NCBI RefSeq assembly: GCF_900183575.1
Contig: NZ_FXUZ01000004.1
Location: 1-64,000 of the forward strand
Direction: 5' to 3'
Length of the DNA: 64,000 nt
From: Staphylococcus cornubiensis
Lineage (GTDB): Bacteria > Bacillota > Bacilli > Staphylococcales > Staphylococcaceae
In this document: positions 7,419 to 17,596 of the stretch, piece by piece
How positions within the stretch are numbered: position 1 is the first letter of the stretch
How the letters are laid out: each line of letters opens with the position of its first letter
The notes under the pieces: generated by a model
Seen by the model: only the letters and a program-made list of their open reading frames with translations
What the model was told of the DNA's origin: nothing
The model's database searches: none
Translations under genes and position numbers: made by a program

Positions 7419-10400
7419 TTATTGCTGACTTGCCATTAATTCTGCTTGCTCGACAACTTGTTCTACAGCTATTTTTTGAAGATCAGGTGGGTACCCATAT
7501 TTCTTTAATAGTCGTCTTACTTGGACTCTCATTTTAGCCTTTGCACTCTCACGTTTTGACCAGTCTACACTCATATTATTCTTGACCGTTTTTGTTAATT
7601 CATGTGCAATAGCCCTTAATTCTTTATCCCCCATTGCTTCTTTTGCAGTTTCATGAGAGGCTAATGCATCATAAAAAGCAATTTCCTCCGTGCTTAAACC
7701 TAAGTCTTTTCCTCTTTGTTTTTCTTGATTTATTTCTTTCGCCATTTGAATCAATTCTTCTATGACTTTTGAAGCTTCAATAGAACGGTTATTGTATTTT
7801 TGTATTGATTTACTTAGCATCTCAGAAAATCTTTTAGATACTGTAGCATTTGTTTTCATTAATGACTTAACTTGTCCTTTAAGTAATTTGTTTAACAACT
7901 CAACTGCAACATTTTTTTGCTGTAGTCCTTCTACATCTTTTAAGAAATCATCTGACAATATTGAGATATCTGGGTTTTCAATTCCGAGTGTTTGATAAAT
8001 ATCTACAACTTCTTCAGTTACAACTGATTTTGAAATCAATTGATTTATTTCTGCTTCTATTTCAGCAGGTGTCTTTTTATGGCTGCTTCCTTCACTAGGT
8101 GGAGCTAATAATTTAACAAGTCCAGATTTCACGGCTTTTAAAAACGCAATTTCACTATTCAGTTCTTGAGCAGCTTCCTCTGTTGCACATAATGCAAATG
8201 CCTTAGAAAGCTCTGTCACAGTTTTTATAAATCGCTCTCTTTCTTTCTCACCTAAACCAATGATATAGTCCATCGTATTTGAGATAGCATTATAGCGATT
8301 TAATTGATCTTCTGACTCAAAGTCAGAATAGTCATGGTTATATAGCATATCTTGTATGATATCGTATTTCATTAACATTAATTCTAGCGCTTTTTCTGTA
8401 TCTATACCTGTTTGTTCTCTATCAGAGTCCGTATACTCTTTTAGTGCTTCCTTCAGACTTTCAGCAATACCTACATAGTCAACAATTAAGCCGCCTGGTT
8501 TATCTTTAAATACTCTATTAACACGTGCAATAGCTTGCATTAAATTGTGACCTTTCATCGGTTTATCTATGTACATTGTATGCATTGAAGGTACATCAAA
8601 TCCTGTTAACCACATGTCTCGCACAATTACGAGTTGCAATTCATCATTAACATCTTTCATACGATTCTCTAAAAGGTTTCTTCGCTTTTTCGGGCCTATA
8701 TGTTTTTGGAAGTTTTGCGGATCACTAGATGAACCTGTCATAACGACTTTGATAACACCTTTGTCATCATCATCCGAATGCCATTCAGGTTTAAGTCTTA
8801 CAATTTCATCATATAAATCAACGGCAATACGACGACTCATTGTGACAATCATACCCTTACCCTTCATTGCCTTCTGTCTTGTTTCAAAGTGATTAATAAT
8901 GTCAGTCGCTAAAGCATGTACACGTTGTTCTGCACCAGATAGAGCTTCTATACGTGACCACTTAGATTTCAATCGAGATTTAGTATCTTCTTCTTGGCCA
9001 GAGGTAATGACATTATATGCTTCATCAATATCTAAATCGCTTGGTAAATTTAATGGAATAATACGACTTTCATAATAAATTTTAACTGTACTTCCATCTT
9101 CAACAGCCTGAGTCATATCATATACATCAATATAATTACCAAATACCATTTGTGTATTTTTATCTGTTGAAGATACAGGTGTTCCAGTAAAGCCAACAAA
9201 TGAAGCGTTAGGTAAAGCATCTCTTAAATATTTTGCATAACCATATTTAATACCTTCACCTTTTTCATCGTAAGTTGCTTTGAAACCATATTGTGTGCGG
9301 TGTGCTTCGTCTGCCATAACAACTACATTTTTACGTTCTGTTAAAGCATCCATTGTCGCTTGTCCTTCTTCAGGTTCGAATTTCTGCATAGTTGTAAATA
9401 CGATACCACCTGATTCTACTGATAATAGTTCTTTTAATTCTTTTCGTGATTCAGCTTGTTTAGGTGTCTGTCTTAATAATCCTTTACCTGAGCGTCCTTT
9501 GGACTTAACAAAAGTACCATACAATTGATTGTCTAAGTCATTACGGTCTGTTACAACCACTAATGTTGGATTATTTAATTTTTGAATTAACTTTCCTGAG
9601 AAGAAGACCATTGTCAAACTCTTACCAGAACCTTGTGTGTGCCAAATAACGCCACCCTTGCCATCTCCATGTTCAGATGTTGCTTCCATAGCACGATCAA
9701 CAGCTTTATTCACTGCATAATATTGATGATATGCAGCTAATATTTTAACTATATGTCCTTTACCGTCATCTTGGAACAAAACAAAATGACATATTAAATC
9801 TAATAGTACTTCTTTATTTAACATACCGTGAATTAATATATCTAAACTACGAAACATTGATAAATCTTCAGTTTTTCCATCTTTGGTACGCCAAGTCATA
9901 AAACGGTCATAATCAGCAGTTAAAGAACCTGCTTTTGTATTAACACCATCACTCGTTACTAATACTGCATTATGATTAAATAATTGTGGAATTCTCATTT
10001 TATACGTTTCTAACTGATGATACCCGTCTTCAATCCCAACAGATTCATTTGTAGAATTTTTCAGCTCAATGACCACTACCGGTAATCCATTTATGAATAA
10101 CACAATATCAGGTCGTTTTTTATAATCGCCATTCACAACAGTTAATTGATTAACCGCTAAGAAATCATTATTTTCCAGGTTTTCGAAGTCGAATACATAC
10201 ACCAAATCATTAATCGTTTCACCGTCATTATTATAGTGTTCAACCTCAATACCATTTGTAATCATTTCATGGAAAGAACGGTTATTCTCTAATAAACTAG
10301 GAGACTTCTCAATAGTAATTTCACGTATAGCTTGTTCAATAGCATTATTATTTAGTTCAGGATTAATACGTCTTAAAGCTGCTTCTAAACGATCATCAAG

Positions 10401-10541
10401 CACAACATCTTTGTCGCTCTCCCGTTCATTCATAATCCCATTTTCACCACTATCTCGACCATTCTTAACAGAATAACCAAGACCCTCAAACCACTTCAAT
10501 GCCACCTGTTCTAAATCATCTTCACTAAATTGAAAGCTCAT
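7419..10541 (-). CDS. hsdR: Type I restriction enzyme, motor/nuclease subunit HsdR
   Basis: A 1040-residue R subunit of a type I restriction-modification system, which translocates DNA and cuts it far from the unmethylated site. An N-terminal nuclease domain holds the PD...ELK motif (RPDIVLFINGLPVVVIELKN, about 142-161). The SF2 motor has Walker A QGSGKSLTMVFF near 300, ADEAHR near 410, SFVGFTGTP and a QAIARVNR motif VI. A helical C-terminal domain completes it. The start overlaps the end of hsdS by 17 bp, so it is the third gene of an M-S-R operon. No disruption is seen. Confidence 0.93.
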   Translation of the reverse strand: MSFQFSEDDLEQVALKWFEGLGYSVKNGRDSGENGIMNERESDKDVVLDDRLEAALRRINPELNNNAIEQAIREITIEKSPSLLENNRSFHEMITNGIEVEHYNNDGETINDLVYVFDFENLENNDFLAVNQLTVVNGDYKKRPDIVLFINGLPVVVIELKNSTNESVGIEDGYHQLETYKMRIPQLFNHNAVLVTSDGVNTKAGSLTADYDRFMTWRTKDGKTEDLSMFRSLDILIHGMLNKEVLLDLICHFVLFQDDGKGHIVKILAAYHQYYAVNKAVDRAMEATSEHGDGKGGVIWHTQGSGKSLTMVFFSGKLIQKLNNPTLVVVTDRNDLDNQLYGTFVKSKGRSGKGLLRQTPKQAESRKELKELLSVESGGIVFTTMQKFEPEEGQATMDALTERKNVVVMADEAHRTQYGFKATYDEKGEGIKYGYAKYLRDALPNASFVGFTGTPVSSTDKNTQMVFGNYIDVYDMTQAVEDGSTVKIYYESRIIPLNLPSDLDIDEAYNVITSGQEEDTKSRLKSKWSRIEALSGAEQRVHALATDIINHFETRQKAMKGKGMIVTMSRRIAVDLYDEIVRLKPEWHSDDDDKGVIKVVMTGSSSDPQNFQKHIGPKKRRNLLENRMKDVNDELQLVIVRDMWLTGFDVPSMHTMYIDKPMKGHNLMQAIARVNRVFKDKPGGLIVDYVGIAESLKEALKEYTDSDREQTGIDTEKALELMLMKYDIIQDMLYNHDYSDFESEDQLNRYNAISNTMDYIIGLGEKERERFIKTVTELSKAFALCATEEAAQELNSEIAFLKAVKSGLVKLLAPPSEGSSHKKTPAEIEAEINQLISKSVVTEEVVDIYQTLGIENPDISILSDDFLKDVEGLQQKNVAVELLNKLLKGQVKSLMKTNATVSKRFSEMLSKSIQKYNNRSIEASKVIEELIQMAKEINQEKQRGKDLGLSTEEIAFYDALASHETAKEAMGDKELRAIAHELTKTVKNNMSVDWSKRESAKAKMRVQVRRLLKKYGYPPDLQKIAVEQVVEQAELMASQQ

Positions 10542-11724
10542 CTTCCATCACCTCAATGTCATCAGGTATCTCAATTTCACCTGACATTAATTTAGGTAGT
10601 AGTGTGTCACGGAGTTGTGCTAATTTTTGATTTTCTATATTTTTTTGATCCATCATTTTTAGAATATGATTGTTTTCCTTTTGATATTTTGAAAGCAAAG
10701 TTGCATTGGTTGGCATTACTACTTTAGTATTCTTAATATCTTTTTGAGATAATAGAGGTTGTGTAGAACCTCTATTCAATGATATATAGTCTATACTTTT
10801 AAGTACTTGATATATAATGCTTTCAAAATCACTTGTTATTACAAAAGTATTATCTGATGGCCATGTTCTTGTAGAAAATCTTTGGATTACACCATGAGTT
10901 CCTACTCTTCCAATTATAATAATTTTTTCATTATATAAATAATCATTGGTATAACCCATTATTTTACTAGCACCAATTATTGGCACCACATTTTCTATAT
11001 CTTTTTTATCAACTTTATTTTTAGGTCTTTTACCACTTTTTATTTTTATATAATTTCCTAATTCATCAACTTTCCAACTCCTAGGTATTTCACCCAATTC
11101 ACTATCAACCATCTCTCCGCCGCTTGATTTGTATGGGTTGCCATTTTCATCTGGGAATTCAAAATCAACAAACCAACGTTTGAATAGTGTTTGTGAAAGT
11201 TCTTCAAGGTTGGCAATTATTTTTTTGTTTAACTCTATTTTTTTGTCGATAGATTCTATTGAATTTACAATTTTATTTTGAACTGCAAGGGTAGGTATAT
11301 CTATAACCATGTTTTTAACTTCACTAAATGTTATTTGTGGAAACGTTCCAGATCTTGATTCTGCTAAATTTTGTAAATAATCTATTGTTTTTTTACTAGT
11401 TATATATAAGTAAAAATATTTAGTATTTAGTATCTCAGGCTTTTTATTTCTTAAAACCATTAATTTTGTTGATACTACATAGTCATCACTAGCAAAATTA
11501 ATATACGCAAATCTCTCGTTTTTAGGTCTTATTTCACTATATAAGATGTCTCCTTTTTGAATTGATTTTTTTGCTTGACCAGGTAATGAATCAATCATTG
11601 AATAGTTATTATGAAGTACATATCCTTTTTCAATATCTGAAGTATTCAAGAATATTATTTTATCACCTGGAAAAGTATGTTTTTTTGAAACACTATCTAT
11701 GAGATTCTCTACTTTATACTCCAT
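10525..11724 (-). CDS. hsdS: Type I restriction-modification specificity subunit HsdS
   Basis: A 399-residue S subunit with two target-recognition domains (about 1-150 and 215-370), each followed by a helical spacer; the central spacer is near [20 protein letters not shown] and the matching C-terminal one near [20 protein letters not shown]. Each recognition domain would bind half of a split target; the target cannot be read from sequence. The first recognition domain is AT-rich relative to hsdM and hsdR, as expected for domain swapping. The start overlaps hsdM by 11 bp. Confidence 0.9.
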   Translation of the reverse strand: MEYKVENLIDSVSKKHTFPGDKIIFLNTSDIEKGYVLHNNYSMIDSLPGQAKKSIQKGDILYSEIRPKNERFAYINFASDDYVVSTKLMVLRNKKPEILNTKYFYLYITSKKTIDYLQNLAESRSGTFPQITFSEVKNMVIDIPTLAVQNKIVNSIESIDKKIELNKKIIANLEELSQTLFKRWFVDFEFPDENGNPYKSSGGEMVDSELGEIPRSWKVDELGNYIKIKSGKRPKNKVDKKDIENVVPIIGASKIMGYTNDYLYNEKIIIIGRVGTHGVIQRFSTRTWPSDNTFVITSDFESIIYQVLKSIDYISLNRGSTQPLLSQKDIKNTKVVMPTNATLLSKYQKENNHILKMMDQKNIENQKLAQLRDTLLPKLMSGEIEIPDDIEVMEDELSI

Positions 11725-13228
11725 AACCTAATCCCTCCATTGATTTACGGATTTGGTCTTCGAGTTCTTTTGATTTCGCAAATTGTTCACTTAAATCTGC
11801 TGTGATTCTTTCCATTTTCTGTTCAAATGGTTCTGAATCTTCTTCTACTTCTGCTAAGCCTACATAACGCCCTGGTGTTAAGATATATTCGTTATCTTTT
11901 ACTTCTTCTGTCTTGGCTACTTTACAGAAGCCTGCTTTGTCTTCATATTGATTATCGTTTGTACCACGCCATGAGTGATAGACATTTGCTATATCCTTTA
12001 TTTCATCATCTGAGAATTCTTTTAATGTTCTTGATACCATACTACCAATATTTCTAGCATCTATAAATAGTACTTCTCCACGTCGTTCATTATTACCGTT
12101 TTTAGCTTTATTTTTTGTCACGAACCACAAACATACTGGAATTTGAGTTGAATAGAATAGTTGCCCTGGTAATGTAACTATACATTCAACTAAGTCTTGT
12201 TCAATTAAGTTTTTACGTATTTCTAATTCATCTTTACCACTTGTAGACATTGAACCATTCGCTAATACAAATCCTGCTGTACCACTTGGGGCAAGTTTAG
12301 AAACCATATGTTCAATCCATGCATAGTTTGCATTTCCTTTTGGAGGAATACCAAATTTCCAGCGGTAATCATCTAATAATTTTTCTTGTCCCCAATCACT
12401 TGCATTGAATGGAGGATTGGCCAATATAAAATCAGCTTTCAAATCTTTATGTAAATCATTATGAAATGTGTCTGCATGATGATCACCTAAATCATTATCT
12501 ATACCTCGAATAGCCAAATTCATTTTTGCTAATTTCCAAGTTGTCGGATTAGATTCTTGACCATAAACAGCAATATCATCTATACGACCTTGATGTCGTT
12601 CGATAAAATGTTCACTTTGTACAAACATTCCGCCTGACCCACAACAAGGGTCATAAATTCTACCTTGATATGGTTCAATCATTTCAACAAGTAATTTAAC
12701 GATTGAAGCTGGTGTATAGAATTCCCCAGCATTTTTACCCTCAGCGCTCGCAAATTTTGCGATAAAGTATTCATAAACACGACCTAAAACATCTTGTTTT
12801 TTACTTTCAGAATCCCCAACTTTGAATGTAAATAGATCAATAATATCGCCTAATTTTTCTTTATCTAATGCAGGTCTTGCGTAATCTTTAGGTAACACGC
12901 CTTTTAAAGACTCATTTTCTCTTTCAATTGCTATCATCGCTTTGTCAATAATTTGACCGATTTCTGGTTTCTTTGAATTATCGTTAATATATTGCCAACG
13001 TGCTTCTTTAGGAACCCAGAAAATATTCTCTGCTAAATACTCATCTTTATCTTCTTCGTCTGCATATTCATCATTCAATAATTCTTCATACTTTTCCTCA
13101 AACGAATCAGATACATATTTCAAGAATATAATACCTAATGCTACATTCTTGTATTCTGCTGCATCCATACTCCCTCGTAATTTATCCGCAGCTTGCCATA
13201 ATTTTTCTTCAAATCCAATTGTCGCCAT
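11714..13228 (-). CDS. hsdM: Type I restriction-modification methyltransferase subunit HsdM
   Basis: A 504-residue adenine-N6 methyltransferase subunit. The N-terminal helical domain ([20 protein letters not shown]) is followed by the SAM-binding motif [12 protein letters not shown] near 195 and the catalytic motif [12 protein letters not shown] near 270; [15 protein letters not shown] (motif X) precedes motif I. It is the first gene of the minus-strand hsdMSR operon, whose promoter must lie in 13229-13647. AAAGGTGG precedes the start. Appears intact. Confidence 0.95.
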   Translation of the reverse strand: MATIGFEEKLWQAADKLRGSMDAAEYKNVALGIIFLKYVSDSFEEKYEELLNDEYADEEDKDEYLAENIFWVPKEARWQYINDNSKKPEIGQIIDKAMIAIERENESLKGVLPKDYARPALDKEKLGDIIDLFTFKVGDSESKKQDVLGRVYEYFIAKFASAEGKNAGEFYTPASIVKLLVEMIEPYQGRIYDPCCGSGGMFVQSEHFIERHQGRIDDIAVYGQESNPTTWKLAKMNLAIRGIDNDLGDHHADTFHNDLHKDLKADFILANPPFNASDWGQEKLLDDYRWKFGIPPKGNANYAWIEHMVSKLAPSGTAGFVLANGSMSTSGKDELEIRKNLIEQDLVECIVTLPGQLFYSTQIPVCLWFVTKNKAKNGNNERRGEVLFIDARNIGSMVSRTLKEFSDDEIKDIANVYHSWRGTNDNQYEDKAGFCKVAKTEEVKDNEYILTPGRYVGLAEVEEDSEPFEQKMERITADLSEQFAKSKELEDQIRKSMEGLGYGV

Positions 13229-13647
13229 TTATATTCCACCTTTATGTTATCCTTTACATAAATATATCAAATATTAAGGCTTTATGTGACTTTTCTTGTG
13301 GTTTTCTATGTGAAAAGATATTATTTGTGATATTTGGTAAGTGAAATTAAGTAGCTAGTTACAAAAGTATAGCTTATTATATAATCAATTAAGTAAAAAG
13401 GTTTTTTAATGAAAAAAATATAAGTTAAAAAAGTATTATAAGAAATATAGGATTGGATGGTGCAATAAATGTGACAATTAATACTACTATTTATGCGATG
13501 ATTGTGGTTATTGTAGATATTGTTAATCAATAATACTGTATATTAATAGTAATTTTGCGTTCAAATATCTAGTGAAATATTCTATTATTAAAATTATAAG
13601 GGGAAAGAAAAAATTTAGTAATATAAAATAACAATGGAGGGTGTTAA
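13229..13647. other. Divergent intergenic region between hsdM and the HEPN-like gene
   Basis: 419 bp of very AT-rich DNA between divergent genes, so it should contain both promoters. I see no convincing unique promoter, hairpin or gene. GGAGGG precedes the HEPN-like start at 13648. Confidence 0.5.
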
Positions 13648-14331
13648 ATGTTTAATTATGATGTAAACAAAACTATGTATGATGATAAGAGCATATTTGA
13701 TAATTTAGCTAAGCAATGTATTGCAGATTTGGTGGTTTCATATGATAGAAATCGCTTTTTTCTAAATTTAGCGCAAGAAGAAATAGAAGAGAGTTTTAAA
13801 AGCTTTGAAAATAATGATTTAAAAGAAAATTTAATATTAGATTATCATATAACGAATTCAATAAGGTTGATAACTACTTTAGACGATATACTTATAAGAG
13901 TACGCTGTTTCACATTAATGGTTGATATTAATGATATAAATATAGATAAAGTAGGAAGATTATATAATGGTGAAGATGAGAAATCTAAAGGTTTGACGCA
14001 GGATGCTAGAGAATATTTCGAGCAAAATAATAAAAAAAGTAGCGATAAAAAGTACTATCCTAATTTACCTGACAAAAATAATCGTAAAACGAGGGACTAC
14101 AGAAATAAAATAACACATGAAGGTTTGAGTTTTTACCAGACTGACCATATTGAAATCAATGGTTTAATCATAGGTGGTACACAAGAATTTATGACATCAC
14201 AAAATAAAAGAAAGATAATTGAGATAATAGATTTAATAAAAGAAGATACAGGTATATTAGATAAAGAACAGCAGCAACTAGATAATATTATCCAAAAACA
14301 CCTCAAGTTAACTAAGTTTCCAAATGGTTAA
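13648..14331 (+). CDS. HEPN-like protein next to the SCC attachment core
   Basis: A 227-residue helical protein. Near residues 152-157 it carries RNKITH within DYRNKITHEG, matching the Rx4H signature with Asn after Arg that marks HEPN-domain RNases; helices upstream (SIRLITTLDDILIRVRCF) fit the bundle. The closest family I recall is the Cthe_2314-type HEPN group, unverified. HEPN proteins often act as toxin or abortive-infection RNases. No nucleotidyltransferase-type antitoxin is adjacent. The ORF starts after TGGAGGG and ends in its own terminator 20 bp before the attachment core, so it is the last gene of the cassette. Confidence 0.6.
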   Translation: MFNYDVNKTMYDDKSIFDNLAKQCIADLVVSYDRNRFFLNLAQEEIEESFKSFENNDLKENLILDYHITNSIRLITTLDDILIRVRCFTLMVDINDINIDKVGRLYNGEDEKSKGLTQDAREYFEQNNKKSSDKKYYPNLPDKNNRKTRDYRNKITHEGLSFYQTDHIEINGLIIGGTQEFMTSQNKRKIIEIIDLIKEDTGILDKEQQQLDNIIQKHLKLTKFPNG

Positions 14332-14346
14332 AAAGGAGTGATGAAA

Positions 14347-14391
14347 AATATAGAATGAGCTCATTATTAGAGTTCATTCTATATTTTTTTA
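14347..14391 (+). terminator. Terminator after the HEPN-like gene
   Basis: A 12-bp stem (14347-14358 with 14374-14385) is followed by a T-run to about 14390. It ends transcription before the attachment core. Confidence 0.8.
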
Positions 14392-14410
14392 GCAATATCA
14401 TTGATAAGGG

Positions 14411-14428
14411 GAAGCATATCATAAGTGA
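14411..14428 (+). other. SCC attachment-site core (direct repeat)
   Basis: GAAGCATATCATAAGTGA matches the conserved core at the 3' end of rlmH that is duplicated at SCC boundaries (GAAGCATATCATAAATGA in S. aureus), with one difference. It is in plus orientation, as expected if rlmH lies to the left outside the window. It therefore marks the right end of the ccrC-bearing cassette, and possibly the left end of a second unit. Confidence 0.8.
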
Positions 14429-14479
14429 GGGAAGTTTTATAAGTTTAACTTTAAAATATAATGGTTGGGAGGATTTATA

Positions 14480-15820
14480 ATGACTATTTATCATTTTAAT
14501 AGAGATAAAGATGAATTAGAGGGGTTAAACATTAGTGAACAACATGATAGGATATCGACGTTTATTAACAAACAACTTTCAGCAAATAACTTAGTAATAT
14601 TTTTGGGTTCAGGATGTTCAACAAATGCGGTGCCTTTAATGTCTCAAACAATGAGAAAAATACTAGATAATAATGTAGTTATGAATCAAGTGAAGAAGTT
14701 TCTGGATTCGAAGGAGATTAACGAATTTGTACAATTTATTGAGAGTAATAGAAACCACAAAAAAGAAATAATGGAAGAAATAAAGGATAATATTGAAAAC
14801 CTAAAAGTTAGAAATTTAGATACATATATTAAATGGATAAATAAAGAAGATTTTGAATATAAAAGTCAAATAATGAATATTATAAATGACTATTACTATA
14901 GTTATACTAATATAGAAGAGCTACTAAACTGGATTCAAAATGGGCTGAACTTTACTAATAATCAAAAATTACTTAGAGCTTTTAATATAATAAAAAGTGA
15001 ATTTATAAATACCATTCCAGAAACAGGAGCCATAGAATATGAGGGAGAAACTTATAAAACTTATCGTGATTTTTATCGTTATGTTTTCGATAAAAGGAAT
15101 AAATTAAAAGCAAAAGTTTCTATATTTACAACAAATTATGATTTATTTAATGAATATGCACTGGAAGCTAACAATATCATTTATAACACTGGTTTTGCTA
15201 ACACATTACATAAAAAATTTGATATTAATCAATTTAAATATCGTGTAGTGGATGATACAAATAAGTATAAAGAAAAATGGCAACCAGTAACTAAAGAAGC
15301 AAATGTATATAAAATTCATGGTTCTATCAATTGGAAAACTAATGAAAAAGGTGAGTTGCAACAAGTTGATTCTATAAATAAAAAGAATCATCAGGAAGTT
15401 GTTATTTATCCAACTATGTTAAAACATAGAGAAACAGCTCAAGCCCCATACTCAGAATTATTCAGAGAGTTTTCTAATTGTTTACAAAAAAAGGACACTA
15501 CTTTAGTTATTATAGGATATGGGTTTCCAGATGATCATATTAATAGCATAATAGCTCAAAATTTAAAAAATCAAGATTTTAATTTAATAATATTTGGGAA
15601 CAAAAATGAGAGTAATTTAAATGATTTTTATGAAAGACATAAGAATTACAATTTACATCTTATTGGGGGGGAAACTAGTATAGAAAAAGAGAAAACAGAA
15701 CATGAGACTCAAAATGTATATTACTTTAAATATATTGTAGATAATTTTTTGAAAAGCAAAAGTTTGGATAATATTAAGAAAGAGGAAGAAAATGATGAAC
15801 AGTATAGGAAAGGTAACTAG
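14480..15820 (+). CDS. SIR2-domain anti-phage effector (SIR2-HerA system)
   Basis: A 446-residue SIR2-fold protein. Motifs: LVIFLGSGCSTN near 38-49, IFTTNYD near 215, KIHGSINW near 278 and VIIGYGFPDDHI near 343. SIR2 proteins of this build deplete NAD+ during phage infection; paired with HerA they form the experimentally described SIR2-HerA system. The ATG at 14480 is chosen because GGGAGG ends 7 bp upstream; an in-frame TTG at 14465 overlaps that site. It overlaps the HerA gene by 29 bp. Very AT-rich, unlike the chromosomal genes further right. System assignment is by gene pair and motifs. Confidence 0.85.
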   Translation: MTIYHFNRDKDELEGLNISEQHDRISTFINKQLSANNLVIFLGSGCSTNAVPLMSQTMRKILDNNVVMNQVKKFLDSKEINEFVQFIESNRNHKKEIMEEIKDNIENLKVRNLDTYIKWINKEDFEYKSQIMNIINDYYYSYTNIEELLNWIQNGLNFTNNQKLLRAFNIIKSEFINTIPETGAIEYEGETYKTYRDFYRYVFDKRNKLKAKVSIFTTNYDLFNEYALEANNIIYNTGFANTLHKKFDINQFKYRVVDDTNKYKEKWQPVTKEANVYKIHGSINWKTNEKGELQQVDSINKKNHQEVVIYPTMLKHRETAQAPYSELFREFSNCLQKKDTTLVIIGYGFPDDHINSIIAQNLKNQDFNLIIFGNKNESNLNDFYERHKNYNLHLIGGETSIEKEKTEHETQNVYYFKYIVDNFLKSKSLDNIKKEEENDEQYRKGN

Positions 15821-17489
15821 TATAACCTTCGATAAGTTAATTTTTGAAGTTAGCGATTTTGAAAAATTAAACTACAATTTACTAGGACAGATTTATATTG
15901 CTAAAGGAGTGTTAGATTATGTGACAATAAAAAACGAATACAGTGAAAAATTCATATACCAGGTTGTTAAGATAGAAGATAAAGAAATACCTTTATCTAA
16001 TGATGAGGAATCAAAGTTCATGTACAATGGCAATTTTGAATGTGTACCAGTTGGTATAATCAGAAATGGAGAAATTGAGTTTAATCTAAAGAAATATCCT
16101 TTTTTACAAGATAAAGTGTATTTAACGAGTCAAGAAGAGATGGAATTAATTTTTTCATATTCAAAAAGCAAGAATGATATTATTCTTGGACTTATTGATG
16201 AACAATATAGTGCCCGTTTTAATACTAATAAATTATTAACACATCATACAGCTATATTAGGGAATACTGGATCAGGGAAGTCGACTACAATAAGGCAATT
16301 AGTTTCGAAAACTAATAATCAAGAAACGGAGAATTTGCGTTTTCATATCTTTGATGTACATGATGAATATAAAGAGATAAAAAATGTGAAAATAATTAAT
16401 GTATTAAGTGACTTTAAAATAAATATAAGAAATTTAGATATTCAAGATTGGTTGAACTTAATAAAACCGTCAGAGTTAGTTCAATTACCTGTTTTACAGA
16501 TGGCATTAAAAATTGCAAATGCTATTGAAAATGAAATTATTGATAAAAATTGGTTAAAATGTTATATAGCGTATCAGTTATATAGAAATCAACAAACAGA
16601 TGTAGTTGGAAAAAGAACAAAAATTATAAGTATATTAGAAGGTACGTCTATTGATACAGGTGCATATAATTCTCAATACGGCAATATGACTAAAGAAGAA
16701 GAAGAAACTTTTATTGAGAGTCTGCAAAAAGTTATATCAAATAAAGACAAGAAAATAAATATAAACGAAAAGTTAGAACAAGCACTATATAACATATCGA
16801 GTTTTGATAACTTATTAGAAGGATTAGACTTTGTATTTTTACTAGAAGAAAGTAAGGGGAATAATCAAGCAAGAGCTTATTCGGCTACGCTCGAAACACG
16901 CATTAAAAATGTCCGCTCAAGATTTTCTGAATTATTTGGAAATAATGACACAGATATACATGCAAAATCAATAATTTATTCAGTTTCAGAGTTAGATGAT
17001 GATCTGTTACTTTTCTTTACAACATATATTTTAAAAAAAGAATTTCTAGATAATAAAACAAAACAAATAAACGAGAGAAAGGTAAATGTATTTGTTTTTG
17101 AAGAGGCTCATCGATATATATCGAAAACAAAAGAAACTAGTCAGTTTGAGGAAGTAGAGATATTCAAGAAAATTGCTAGAGAAGGTAGAAAATTTGGTTG
17201 TTTTTTAATGTTATCAAGTCAGAGGCCGAGTGAATTGTCTTCAACAGTGCTATCACAGTGTAATAATTATATTGTTCATAGAATAAAGAACAATATAGAT
17301 TTAGAATATATTATTAACACGATTCCTTATATAAATAGATTTCAACTAAAACGATTTTCGTATTTGCCAACAGGAACTGCATTTATAGTTGGAGAATTAT
17401 TTCCAATCCCCGTAGAGATAGAAATAACGGAATTATATTCAAAAAATGTTACATCTACACCCGAGATAATTTATAAACAAACAGAATAG
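15792..17489 (+). CDS. HerA-like ATPase of the SIR2-HerA system
   Basis: A 565-residue HerA/FtsK-type ATPase. A beta-rich N-terminal HAS-barrel-like region (1-110) precedes Walker A GNTGSGKST at about 157-165; Walker B is VFVFEEAHRYI near 435, and SSQRPSELSSTVLSQCNNYI near 475 is the typical HerA segment, followed by Arg-containing HRIKN. HerA forms hexamers; in this system it assembles with SIR2 and is required for defence. The ATG at 15792 follows GAGGAAG and lies inside the end of the SIR2 gene, showing coupled translation. Confidence 0.85.
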   Translation: MMNSIGKVTSITFDKLIFEVSDFEKLNYNLLGQIYIAKGVLDYVTIKNEYSEKFIYQVVKIEDKEIPLSNDEESKFMYNGNFECVPVGIIRNGEIEFNLKKYPFLQDKVYLTSQEEMELIFSYSKSKNDIILGLIDEQYSARFNTNKLLTHHTAILGNTGSGKSTTIRQLVSKTNNQETENLRFHIFDVHDEYKEIKNVKIINVLSDFKINIRNLDIQDWLNLIKPSELVQLPVLQMALKIANAIENEIIDKNWLKCYIAYQLYRNQQTDVVGKRTKIISILEGTSIDTGAYNSQYGNMTKEEEETFIESLQKVISNKDKKININEKLEQALYNISSFDNLLEGLDFVFLLEESKGNNQARAYSATLETRIKNVRSRFSELFGNNDTDIHAKSIIYSVSELDDDLLLFFTTYILKKEFLDNKTKQINERKVNVFVFEEAHRYISKTKETSQFEEVEIFKKIAREGRKFGCFLMLSSQRPSELSSTVLSQCNNYIVHRIKNNIDLEYIINTIPYINRFQLKRFSYLPTGTAFIVGELFPIPVEIEITELYSKNVTSTPEIIYKQTE

Positions 17490-17513
17490 CAAAATCAGCA
17501 TAATCAAATGTAT

Positions 17514-17537
17514 AATAGACTTATTTATAAGTCTATT
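17514..17537 (+). terminator. Hairpin after the SIR2-HerA operon
   Basis: AATAGACTTA (17514-17523) pairs perfectly with 17528-17537 around a 4-nt loop. No clear T-tract follows, so termination may be partial and the next operon may be partly read through. Confidence 0.45.
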
Positions 17538-17596
17538 GAAATTAAATAAATCACTGAAAAAGCTATTATTTGATGGGGGGCATTTAGAGTAATACT

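Noticed and set aside
9280-9528. Short plus-strand frames inside hsdR, such as 82 codons here
   Set aside because: Shadows of the minus-strand restriction gene, with no ribosome binding site or recognised domain.
14465-14479. Upstream TTG start for the SIR2 gene
   Set aside because: This TTG lies on the ribosome binding site that serves the ATG at 14480.
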